From Atrichornis clamosus (taxonomy: Eukaryota > Chordata > Aves > Passeriformes > Menuridae), in assembly GCA_013400975.1 (NCBI GenBank), contig WBMZ01012767.1, positions 1 to 64,000 of the forward strand: a DNA stretch of 64,000 bases, given 5' to 3'. Positions 49,981-59,078 of this stretch are shown here, piece after piece; the stretch's first letter is position 1; each line of letters starts with the position of its first letter. A program made the translations under genes and the position numbers. The notes beneath the pieces were generated by a model that saw only the letters and a program-made list of their open reading frames with translations, did not search any database and was not told where the DNA came from.

Positions 49981-52350
49981 GCTGAGGTGGCCTTTACTCT
50001 AGCACACACAGCTATAACACATCAAGGCTTTTCCATGTAGCTATGATGAAAGGAGCAGAAGGACCTGGAAAAAAAGAAAGAAAGAAATGGCCGACAGGTG
50101 GGACTTATTATTCCACAGCATTTTTATTTCAAGGGAAAAGTTTAGTAACCCCAGCTGGCAGGTGAGCAGTGGGGGAGCAAACGCTTTTTCATTGTGCCTG
50201 TGCCAGCATGTGTGTATGTACAAGCTTATGTGCCTCTCCACAAGGGAGGAGAGCTTAAACACTGGTGCAGATAAATGTTCACCTACACCGAAAAGTCAGA
50301 TGTAAGGAATAAGGTTCTGAGCAATTTCAGTCTAAAAAGTGAAAAATCAGGACTTACTTCTGAATTTGGCATACATGCTTATGTGTTCAGAGGAGGACAG
50401 TTTTATCTAATAAAAAAGAAAAATGCATCCCCAAGTGTCCAAAGTAATTATTTTTGCCTGAACTATTTAATACCAAGCATAAGTACTAGAGAGACCCAGA
50501 GCCCTGGGCCCAGCGTGCCACATGCAGCCTGCACAGCATCAGGCCAGGCTGCTGAAGGTCTCCAGGATGCTGTTGTTCCCTTCAATGTACCTGGGCTTCA
50601 GAGCTCGAGGATGAGCTGCGCTTCCCACGTGCGGGTGAAGCAGTATCCACCACTGCCCTAAATCAATCCGTGATCATGCAGCTTTTGCAGAAAATAGGTC
50701 AAGCTCCATGTGGTTGGGTTCTGCTTTGTGGTGTGGTTGAAAACTTGTCCCTGGCTATGCATGTGCAGGTCTCAGCCTTAGGTGGGAGAGTGGGTCCCTG
50801 TAAAGCCATCAGCATGTGGAATAGAAAGCAGATCTCCGGGACAGAGATCCCAGTCTGGCAAGATACATCCATATATCTTCCCTCTCCCTGTGGTGTGAAG
50901 GAACTGCATACCTGACATTGCTTTGCCATGGAAGAGCGTGGCAAAGATGCAGTTGGTCTCCTCAGGTTTGTTCTGCCATCCCTGTGGGCTCAGTGCATAG
51001 GGCTGGTGCTTATGGTGAGCACCTGCAGCCTTTGGAGGGACCTGGGCAGAGTGGCTTTCCAACAACCCAAACTTCCAAAATTTCCCACATTGAGCTGTCT
51101 GGTCTGTGTTAGCGAGGTTGCCCTTTAAGGGTCACACATCTGCTCACAGCTGTCTAAATCCGCCTCTGCATCCCAGAGTGGAGCACTGGGTGCAAGAGAG
51201 TGAGGTGACAGCAGCTAAGGTTTGCTTTTAGCACAAATGAACTCTGAGGGGTTCAGTGCTCCTCCGCACCCACCTACAGCCAAATGTCTCTGACTTCAGT
51301 GGTGCTAGAAGAAAATAGCAGCTGAAGTGCTGTTCAGCATTGCACAGGGGCACTGAAGAACAGGAGGCGTCGTCTGAGGTGGCAGCAGGCACTGTCCATC
51401 CTTCACCCCAGCCTGAAGGCAGGCTGAGGCTGAGGTGTGATGGATCAGAGCACCGGTCCTGCAGAAGGTACTTTGTATCCTGGTACACTGTCCAGAGAGG
51501 CAGAAGCTCCAGCTGCTTGGTTGGATGCTTTGTTGCCTCTTACCTGTAAGCCTGTCTTAGGAAGGAGGGCATGGACACATACGTGGGCACAAGCCACATC
51601 TGGAATGCTTAAAGTCCCTGTGCACACTTAGTCCTGCTTGTCAGGGCACACAGGAAAGCCCAAGCAGGCAGCTGCCAACTGCTGTCCCTCAGACAGCGGT
51701 GACTTAACTTCTCAGCACCTCCCTGCCACTTCCTTTGCAACACCCTCCAACTACCAAGATGATGCCAAGAGGGCAACTAGATACAACAGGTGCCTCCAAG
51801 GACAAGGGAATTGCAGGAAACTGAGCAGGGACTCAATTGAAATAGGCTATTTCGTGGCATTTGCATCCAGACTAGTGAGCCCCTCTTTGGGAGTGCTGCT
51901 GTGTCACCCGGCCCACAGTGACAGAAGGGGCAGATGTTTAAATTTTTCTCTCTTTCCTATTGTCACCACTGCAGGAAGTTTTTACTGGGACATGCAGGGT
52001 TAGAGCTTGCCCTTTGTAGTGCTGGAGATCCAAAGCTGCAGTATTGAGCACAAGCAAAGGGGCATGCCAAATGAACAGGCTCTGCTAAAGTCCAGTGCAG
52101 TCAAGTTACAATTTCATCAGGGTTTTTAGCCTTTCCTCTGAGTGGCACTTTGCATTTGCTCTTCCCAGAATCCAGCATGCCAGTTCCACTCTGTAAAGGC
52201 CACTGCACAGGGCTGCATAATGCATTGTGCAGGCCCAGTGGGATGGTCCCTGCCCCAAAAGGCCGAAAATCTAAATAAACAAAGCAGTTGTACCAGATAA
52301 ATAGAACAACATGCCCACAGGCATCAGCACCGGAGTTAGGTGTGACATCC

Positions 52351-52399
52351 AGACCACCAGTGGTCTGTCTCTCACCAGACTGACAGTCTGTCTCTCACC
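52351..52399. promoter_or_regulatory. Twin palindromes with SMAD-type GTCT/AGAC words
   Basis: AGACCAC/GTGGTCT (52351-52366, 2-bp centre) and CAGACT/AGTCTG (52376-52390, 3-bp centre) are both perfect. Each is overlapped by a copy of the 14-bp direct repeat GTCTGTCTCTCACC (52363-52376 and 52386-52399, period 23). The segment has seven GTCT or AGAC tetramers. It could bind SMAD MH1 domains or form tandem hairpins, or be a decayed minisatellite. Confidence 0.45.
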
Positions 52400-52959
52400 C
52401 TGAGAGTGTCACTGACCCCTTAGAGTGATGCCCAGGGTGCTTTGGGTGTCCTTCACATGTTTAATTCAACTCTAGCTCAATAGGACTTTGTGTGTGGCTG
52501 CTTTAGATCAGGTGCAAGTGCCCATGGTGCTCACGTGTGTTCTGTCAACAGCTGAGCCACTGGCAGCAAGGGCTGTCAAATAGGAGCCTGATTGTCCAGA
52601 AGTCCAAAGCTTAGGGAATGTCTGCCAGGAATAATGTGCAGTGGGAGCAGGGAGGGTGCTGTTTCCAAGCTGACCTGCAGTAGTACTCAGTACTGCAGAG
52701 CAAACATGGCTTACACCTCTTCAGAGCTGCACCCTTGTGAATTACTTGTACCTGTGTAAATTTTCTGTACCTGGGACTCTTTTAGTGCTGGGCAGTAGCT
52801 GCAGGAAGGACTGGTCTGACAGCAGTGAGCGAAACTTCAGGTGCTCCAGCAGAGGCTGTGCTCAGTTCTGTGCATCAGGAGGTCATGTTGAGGCTGTGGT
52901 CAGTGCTGAAAGCCAGACCATCCCAATTTCCTGCGCTGCTGGTGCTGTAGAGGGGAGGC

Positions 52960-53210
52960 TGCCTCACAGCAGAGCCGTCTTACTGTCCTTTTTCCCATCA
53001 ATTGTCTGTCACATCTGCCAATCTAATGATGACCGGCTTAGGTTGACCCCGATTCTGAGGCTTATTAACACCTTCTTGCTGTCAGGCTCGGTGATAGATG
53101 GCACATCAGCCCTTGTTTTATTTCATGTGGTGTTCACGTCGGCCGCCCATTACCCCACCCCAGCTCACATCACAGTTGCTGGTTTCAGCTCACCTTGGGA
53201 GAACAGTCTC
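52960..53210. promoter_or_regulatory. Candidate enhancer upstream of the last exon
   Basis: CCATCAATTGTCTGTCACATCTG, split by the words CATCAATTG and TGTCA, lies near 52996-53018. It is followed by CTAATGATGACCGGC, a GCTTATTAACACC stretch and CCCATTACC, with six isolated CpGs. It lies about 0.6-0.8 kb upstream of exon 11. The texture is that of a conserved element. Confidence 0.4.
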
Positions 53211-53767
53211 ATCTCTGCAGGATCTGTGTGAGCTGTGGGGGACAGGATGGGGGTTTCCTTCATGCCAGCAGCTCGTAGGCTATTGCAGGATAGACAAGGC
53301 AGTGCTCCTTTGTGCTGCGCTGAAAGGGATGGTCCAAGCCCACCATGAACCAGTTCAGTCATCCCTGCTGAAAACTTCACTTGTTCCAGTTGGGTTGATT
53401 TTCTGCCTGTTCAGTGACCTGAACTGGCTCATTGAGGGCTGCAGGTGATCAAGGGAAACAGAAGGGAGCAGGTCTCCCTGGCAGCCAGTGGTGACAGCAG
53501 TGCTGAGTTTGGTGACACACCTTGGCTTTGGGTTTCAGCTGCCTGCAGAGCTCCTGCTTGCCCAGCTGCCTCATGCCAGGGACTGGAGTGGGACAAGTGG
53601 TTTGCAGGGCAGGCAAGAAAGGCATTGGGGCTCATCCTTCACACAGCTTGTGCCCACTGTTGGGAGGGCACAGCCCTGCCTGGAGGGCCTTGCTGCTCCT
53701 GGGGTCCCAGGCCGAGGGCAGGGATGGCCTTCAGGCTCTCACGCTGTGCATCTCGTGCTGGTTGCAG

Positions 53768-53839
53768 GGTGCCAAGAAGCTCTGTCCTCAGTGTAACACC
53801 ATCACGTCCCCCGGAGACCTTCGGCGCATCTACTTATGA
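53768..53839 (+). CDS. RNF220: RNF220 last coding exon (final RING Cys pair, stop)
   Basis: The exon encodes residues 283-305: GAKKLCPQCNTITSPGDLRR then IYL and TGA at 53837-53839. C288 and C291 complete the C3HC4 RING. The acceptor is gttgcag and the exon starts in phase 0. The C-terminal LRRIYL tail is characteristic of the family. The same frame stays open upstream into the intron, but the phase and the family match put the border at 53768. Confidence 0.98.
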   Translation, partial: GAKKLCPQCNTITSPGDLRRIYL

Positions 53840-54253
53840 AGGACCCAGCGGGAGGGAGGGACCCAGCGACTCGGCTCAGCTCATCACACCCAGGGGGAGA
53901 AGAACGACCGCAACAAAAAAAAGACGTTTTAAAATTTAAAGAAAAAACAAACCAGAGACTCCAGACATGGACTCGAGGATACAGGAGCAGTGGGGAGCCT
54001 CGGCTGCCAGGTCCTGCAAGTTGAGACCTCTTTCAGCATCTACAGCGGGCAAAACCAAACCCTTTGTTGTGAAGCCCCCTTTTTTAAAACCAGTGTTCCC
54101 CATCACCCGTTCCCTGGAGCTGGCTTTGCATTGTGGATGGCTCGTGAGCCCTCCTTTGGACTGTGTTGTTGACCACTCTGCCCCCAGGAGACTGGGGAAG
54201 GGACCCTTGACAGAAAGATGTTAAATAACCTGTAACTTGTGTTCTTTGATCAG

Positions 54254-54324
54254 TTTGTTTTGTTTTGTTTTTATTTGTTTCAGTTTGATTTTTTTTTGTT
54301 TGGTTCTGTTTTGTTTTTTGTGGT
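54254..54324 (+). repeat. (TTTTG)n-like low complexity in the 3' UTR
   Basis: T-rich sequence with repeated TTTTG and TTTG units. In the transcript it would be a U/G-rich tract, a possible site for U-rich binding proteins. Confidence 0.7.
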
Positions 54325-54587
54325 GTTCTAGTGATAACTAAAAGGTTTAAAGAAAAAAAAAAAACACACCCAGGCAGAAATGAAGCACATGTAATATAGA
54401 TTATATATGTTTACAATGTTGTGTATAAATGGGATAGACTCAAACATTACATACTAATAAGTTTCCCTTTCTTTTCTTTGGGTTGTATTTTTTTTAAAGA
54501 AGAAAAAAAAATGAGCAGAGAACATTAAACCCATATTTTTCTTGGTTCAGCAAAGTTTTGGCATTAAAGTCATTAGTTTAAAAAAAG

Positions 54588-54614
54588 TATATATATACAT
54601 ATATATAATATAAA
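54588..54614 (+). repeat. Short TA dinucleotide repeat
   Basis: Alternating TA runs broken once by C lie just after the proximal ATTAAA signals. Confidence 0.7.
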
Positions 54615-57559
54615 TGGTTTAATGTTCTGTGGTGTATATTTCCTCATTCAGATATGAAGTTAACAGCTTTTAGTAATGGCTGTAGCATTGCCCATAACTT
54701 ACAGAACTTATGGGGAGTAGAGGAGGTGGATTTTTGTCATTAGTTGTAGCTAATGGGGCTATTTATAATAGAATCGTTATCCCCGGAAAGACACAGCTTT
54801 TAACTCCTCACCGGGGGGCCAGGCAGGACAGGGGGAATCTGGCTCAGCCCCCTTTGTCTTTCCCCACTGGGGAAGGGCAAACGATGAGGAGCTGGGAAGA
54901 GGGAATCTGTCGGAGCACCACCCTCTCCGCCAGCTGGGATTGCCTGCTCGAGCGTCCGGCTGATCGCTGTGCCTCCTCCAGGCCGTAGCCCCTTCCCCTG
55001 CCCTGCCTGGTTTGCTTTCCTCTCTGGGCAGCGTTTTGTGGCTGAGGATGCCTGGGCTGCTCAGGATGGTGCTGAGGCAGGACAGTGGGGAAGTTGGGGT
55101 GGCAGGAGACAGGATGGTGCTGCTGGTGGCTTTGCCAAGAGAGGCTTGGCTGGTTCACCTGTGGGGCTGCCTGGCCTCTGTGCAGACCCTGCAGAGCCAG
55201 CCCTGCCCTGCGCCCACTTCCCTCAGCTCCCACTCTCCTGCAGCCTGCGTTTTTCCTAAGAGGTTTTGTCACTAGGGCAGAGAGCCAGGCCAGCCCTGTC
55301 TCGTCCCCACCACCATCCCCAGGGTCCAGCAGAGATTACTCCCTGCTGGACCCAGAGGTCCCTGCAGCCCCAGCTTCTTCCACGCAGCCCCTTGTGCTTG
55401 TCCCTGTCTCCCGTATCCTCAGCCTTAACCAAAGCTGCCATCTGGCCTGTTTTTCTGTTGTTCTTTATTTTATTGTCAGGACCCAAGAAACAGATACTGA
55501 TCCATTTCCCAAGGCCTTGTGTACTGACTCCTCCCAGCCCCACACCCTGCCCTGGCTCTCTGGGCAGTCGGGTGCCAGCTCCCTGCAGCCAGAAGACAGG
55601 AAGATGGGAAAGGCTATCTCCCTCACTCCTGCAGGGTCTTCCCAAGCAGATCCCACCTGGCAGTACAACATGACTGGGGCGTTCTAAGACAGTCTGGAAG
55701 CAGCAGTGGATGAGGGGTTTGGAGTTGGGACCCCAGCACAGCTGGGGTGTTCCCAGAGAGAAAAGGGCTGGGGAGGCAGGATATGTGGGGGGGTGTGATG
55801 GTCCCATTGCTCCTTCCCTGCCCTTATCTCTTTTGCAGAGATCAGCTGCGGCTTTGGCATCTCCTGAATGATTTCAGAAGGATCCCACTGCACCCAAAAA
55901 AAAACCCCAAACCAAATTGAAGGAGCTGTTCTTTCATAAACATGTCATCAAAAGGTGACAAGTTCTAACTGGGAGTTTCCTGTGTCTCCAGGCTCATAGC
56001 AGTGTGTGGCCTCTGAGACCAGAGAGCTGCAGCCTCCTCTGCTCAGGGCTGTGTTCCTGCAGAGCCCCTGAGAACCAGAGGAAGCCAAGGCAAGCCGGAG
56101 GGTCCTGCCTCCATGGGGAGACTGTGGGCAGTGGCTGCAGCAGGGGGCTGTCACTGCTGGGTAACCCTACAGCCAGCAGCACAAGGGCAGGGGAAGGGCC
56201 GGCATGCACAGCATTTCTAAAGGGAGAAAAACATGGGGGGCACATGGCTGAGCTGGGAGTGTGCTGGTGCTGAGGTCTCAGACATGGATTTGAAGAGGGT
56301 GCAGCCAGGTGGGTTTGAGAGGCAGCCAGGAAGGGCAAGAGGGCAAGACACCAGCCCAACCCTTCCTTGGAATTAGGCCCTGGGAAGGAGCCAGGCTTTC
56401 TGGCGGGTGTTGTGGACCAGCCGTGTGCTCTATGTACGTATGTGTAAAACCATATGTAACTAGTCATTGGTTCTTTGTTTTGGGGTTTATTTTTTGTTTC
56501 TTTTTTTGTTGAAATTGTAAAGCCATCCCGTTTTCAAGGGGGAAGCTGCAGGAAGAAGGCTGGGGAGAGAGGCATCCCAGTTTGTAACAGGCATCTGCCA
56601 CTTCCCCTCTTCTGTAATGAGTTTAAATGATTTTTTTAAAAAAACTGAAATATCAGAGTTACCTATCTTTGCCCAAAGAATCCCAGTTGCACAAAGCGAT
56701 ATTCCGGTGTGTCAATGATTGTGTGTCAGTGTATATTATACAAAGAGGTACTTGTCACTCCCGTTTGTAAACTACATTTGACATTAATTAAACAAGTATA
56801 AATCTTCTCGGGCGCTTTCTGCCTCTCTGTGTTTCCCTTTGCAGGCGAGAGGCAGCGGAGGAGACACCCCCCACATGATGCAGCCCCTGCATGTGGGTAA
56901 TGTCCCAGAGGGGAGTCCTAGTCCTGTTTGGGATGCAGGGACAGATGCAGGGGGATGCTGGGACACTCGCCAGACCCCGCCATGGATGGGTTCCCTCAAC
57001 TGGACCCCCCTGCAGAGCCAGGAGGGCAGGGCGAAGGGCACCCCTCGGGGGACACCCCCGTAATGAAGTCTTGTCGGCTGCATTAGTTGGGGCAGGAGGC
57101 GCCCAGCCCCAACAGATCTATACGTGCTGCATTAGGGGCCCCTGGTGCAGTGTAGGGTTACCCCGACACAGGGACGGAGAGGCTGCCAGGGCAGGGGGGC
57201 AGAGGTCGGGTTCCCCCCGGCACGCGGCTGGCGCCGACGCTTTTGGTTTACAAACATTTTGCAGCTGGGTCAATGGGGCGTTTTCAAACCCCTCCCCGTG
57301 GCTATGTCCCCCAGGGGCTTGCTGGGGGTCCCCAGGCTGGTGGGAGAGGCGGTGGGGTGTTAGGGACCTCCTTCCATCTGCTGTGCCAAGGATGGGGAAA
57401 GGTGGAGATTTGGCCACTTTTTTGGCCGGCGAGGAGCAGCAGAGCATCTCAAGTCACTCTCCCAATGCACTTTCAGCCCAAAGGAGGCCTGAAGCCAGGG
57501 TGAGGGACAGGAACCCTCCCTCCTTCTCCACCTACCTCACAGCAGGCTGCTAATATTTT

Positions 57560-57800
57560 ATTTAAAATATCTTTAGGAAGCGGAGGACCGTGATGTATCG
57601 GATATATTGAGAAAATGCTAATGTGTAATAGCGTGTGTCAGGGGCCTCGTTCATCACCCCGCGCCGCCTTCTGGGGGATCCATATCTAATTAACAGTAAT
57701 GAATGAGGGAGCCCACCTAATGACAGCCCGCCAGTTTGTTATGGAAATGAGGCAATCCCATTAGGCAAAACACTTAATTAAACAAACTGCTCGGAGTGTA
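57560..57800. promoter_or_regulatory. Candidate downstream enhancer rich in homeodomain sites
   Basis: The block has CTAATTAAC (TAATTA at 57687-57692), CAGTAATGAATG, TAATGACAG at 57718-57726 (TAAT fused to a MEIS/TGIF TGACAG), TTATGGAAATGAG near 57739, CCATTAGG and TTAATTAA at 57774-57781. It stands out sharply from the GC-rich, featureless sequence on both sides. A conserved enhancer is the simplest reading. Confidence 0.45.
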
Positions 57801-58029
57801 GGCCAGTGCAGGATGGGCACAGGCCCTTTGGGGAAGAAGGGGGGCCCTGGCACCCACCCCTCACATGCCAGGTTGGGGGCACAGAGGCTACTGCAGCCTC
57901 ACAGAACTGGGTGCCCACGTCAGCTCCAGCAGCAGCGGACTGGGGAAGCTGAGAGGGGGGTCCCAGCTGGGGAGGGGGCAGCGGGGCAGTTCACATCCCC
58001 CTCTCGTCTCTCTCCCTCAATGGGCTCAG

Positions 58030-58160
58030 AGGCGGCAGAGGCCAAACACAGATTTCCAATCAAACGTGTGTACTTGGCTCCTGCTCTATTGACACTGAAG
58101 CAAGAAGGGCTCAAGGTTAATTCCTTATCAATACCCTATTGTCAGCTCATCCATCACTCC
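58030..58160. promoter_or_regulatory. Second candidate downstream element
   Basis: TTTCCAATCAAACGTG near 58053, TCTATTGACACTG near 58085 and AAGGTTAATTCC followed by TTATCAATACCCTATTG lie within 90 bp of AT-rich sequence embedded in GC-rich DNA. The words include PBX-, SOX- and GATA-like sites. Confidence 0.35.
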
Positions 58161-59064
58161 GCGGGGGCAGGGGCAGCCCAAGCTCTCCCTGTCCCAGCCC
58201 CCATGGGTTTGGGAGGTGACCGAAGGATGCCCACCTCTGCCCACCCCAGCCCTGCCCACACAGCAACGTGAGGATGCAGAAATGAGGGGATGAGGGTCAA
58301 GTTCAAAGGGAAGGGGATGGAGGGACGTGGGGCGGGCAGAGCGAGCACGAGTGAGCCCATCTCCCTTGCCCGTGCCCCAGGCTGGGTGCAGGAGCCGTGC
58401 ATAGGGTGTGCTGGAGAAGGGGGCACAGGGGGAGCGGGGTGCTCCCGTGGTGGCTGTGCCCCATTTGTGCTACCCTGTTTCCTAATTGCCTCCCACCCCC
58501 CCGGCCCCGTGTGCTGGGGGATCCTGCCAGCCTTTTCAGAAGAGCAGCACTAAAGCTCTGCTCCTTTACCGGGGCTTGGGGACTGCAGGGCACCCAAGGG
58601 AGCTCCAGAGTCCTGATATGTGGAGTTTCCAGAAGTTGGGCCAGGGTCTGCCTGATCACAATATTAGAGAGACTCACTTAAAAAACAGACAGCCCTCCCT
58701 GGGTGATGGAGAGGAAGGTGGTGCAACCTGGTCTGCCAGTGTTAGAACGGCAGTAAAGCTGTTCCTGCTGCTAGACTTTTTGATTTTAATAGTTAGTTAA
58801 AGCTGAGAAATGGGATCTAGTACAAATTCCAGAGGCAGGCAGCTCTAGGGATAGATGCTGTTCTGTATTAACTCACAATCTCTGCTTCTCGTCATCGGAA
58901 TTAGTTCTTGCTGGTCTTTTTCCTTTCCCCAAGAGGAGACTTTTTGCAGGACATGCTCTCAGGCACACAGAAGCGCTCGGCTTAGCCGTGCTGTTGGGGT
59001 CTTCAGGATCTGCTTTGCTGTCTCCTAGCCTAGAAATCCCTCCATGCAGGAAAGAGGGGTCCTG

Positions 59065-59078
59065 CTGCCACCTCGTGG
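59065..59078 (-). promoter_or_regulatory. CTCF-type motif between RNF220 and TMEM53
   Basis: The minus strand reads CCACGAGGTGGCAG, a close match to the CTCF core (CCACNAGGTGGCAG form). It lies between the two genes. Occupancy is unknown. The motif contains one CpG, so binding could be methylation-sensitive. Confidence 0.5.

Larger units (their letters stand above)
44812..53767 (+). other. RNF220: RNF220 intron 10 (9.0 kb)
   Basis: Donor GTGAGG; acceptor TGGTTGCAG. It holds enhancer-like blocks at 46140-46960, 49640-49980 and 52960-53210 and the palindrome pair at 52351-52399. The intervals 45.0-46.1, 47.1-49.6 and 50.1-52.3 kb show no supportable feature beyond a (GAAA)n patch near 50072. 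Confidence 0.93.
1..56815 (+). other. RNF220: RNF220 gene, 3' portion (11 exons; E3 ubiquitin ligase)
   Basis: This span covers the exons and introns of RNF220 from an apparent internal first exon to the likely distal 3' end. Eleven exons with GT-AG borders join without frame conflict to 918 nt (305 aa plus stop). The product has a basic stretch and a C2HC zinc finger (C46, C49, H63, C67), an acidic middle, a short leucine-rich helix (about 231-245) and a C-terminal C3HC4 RING (253-291), ending in RRIYL. RNF220 is known as a RING E3 that ubiquitinates Sin3B, stabilises beta-catenin with USP7, and acts with ZC4H2 on GLI and PHOX2 factors in neural development. The identification rests on near-complete agreement with remembered mammalian RNF220. 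Exons encoding the N-terminal half of the long isoform must lie upstream of the window. Confidence 0.97.
53840..56815 (+). other. RNF220: RNF220 3' UTR (proximal and possible distal end)
   Basis: After the stop the sequence is untranslated. ATTAAA hexamers at 54524-54529 and 54563-54568, followed by GT-rich sequence (54620-54645), would end a 0.7-kb UTR. A further ATTAAA at 56787-56792, followed by a T/GT-rich stretch at 56815-56840, would end a UTR of about 2.96 kb. The 56590-56800 segment looks more constrained than the GC-rich middle (54.8-56.4 kb). No AATAAA was seen. Which site is used is not decidable here. Confidence 0.6.

Noticed and set aside
53522..53839. 105-codon frame ending at the RNF220 stop
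   Set aside because: It shares the frame of the last exon, but the part before 53768 is intron. The TTGCAG acceptor and family match define the true exon start.
55085..55687. 200-codon plus frame and the overlapping 183-codon minus frame (55256-55807)
   Set aside because: Both lie in GC-rich 3' UTR or intergenic DNA, overlap each other on opposite strands, and show only Pro/Ser/Leu-rich low-information sequence.
56891..57553. 220-codon plus frame
   Set aside because: It is a Gly/Arg/Pro-rich chance frame in GC-rich sequence downstream of RNF220, with no recognisable domain.
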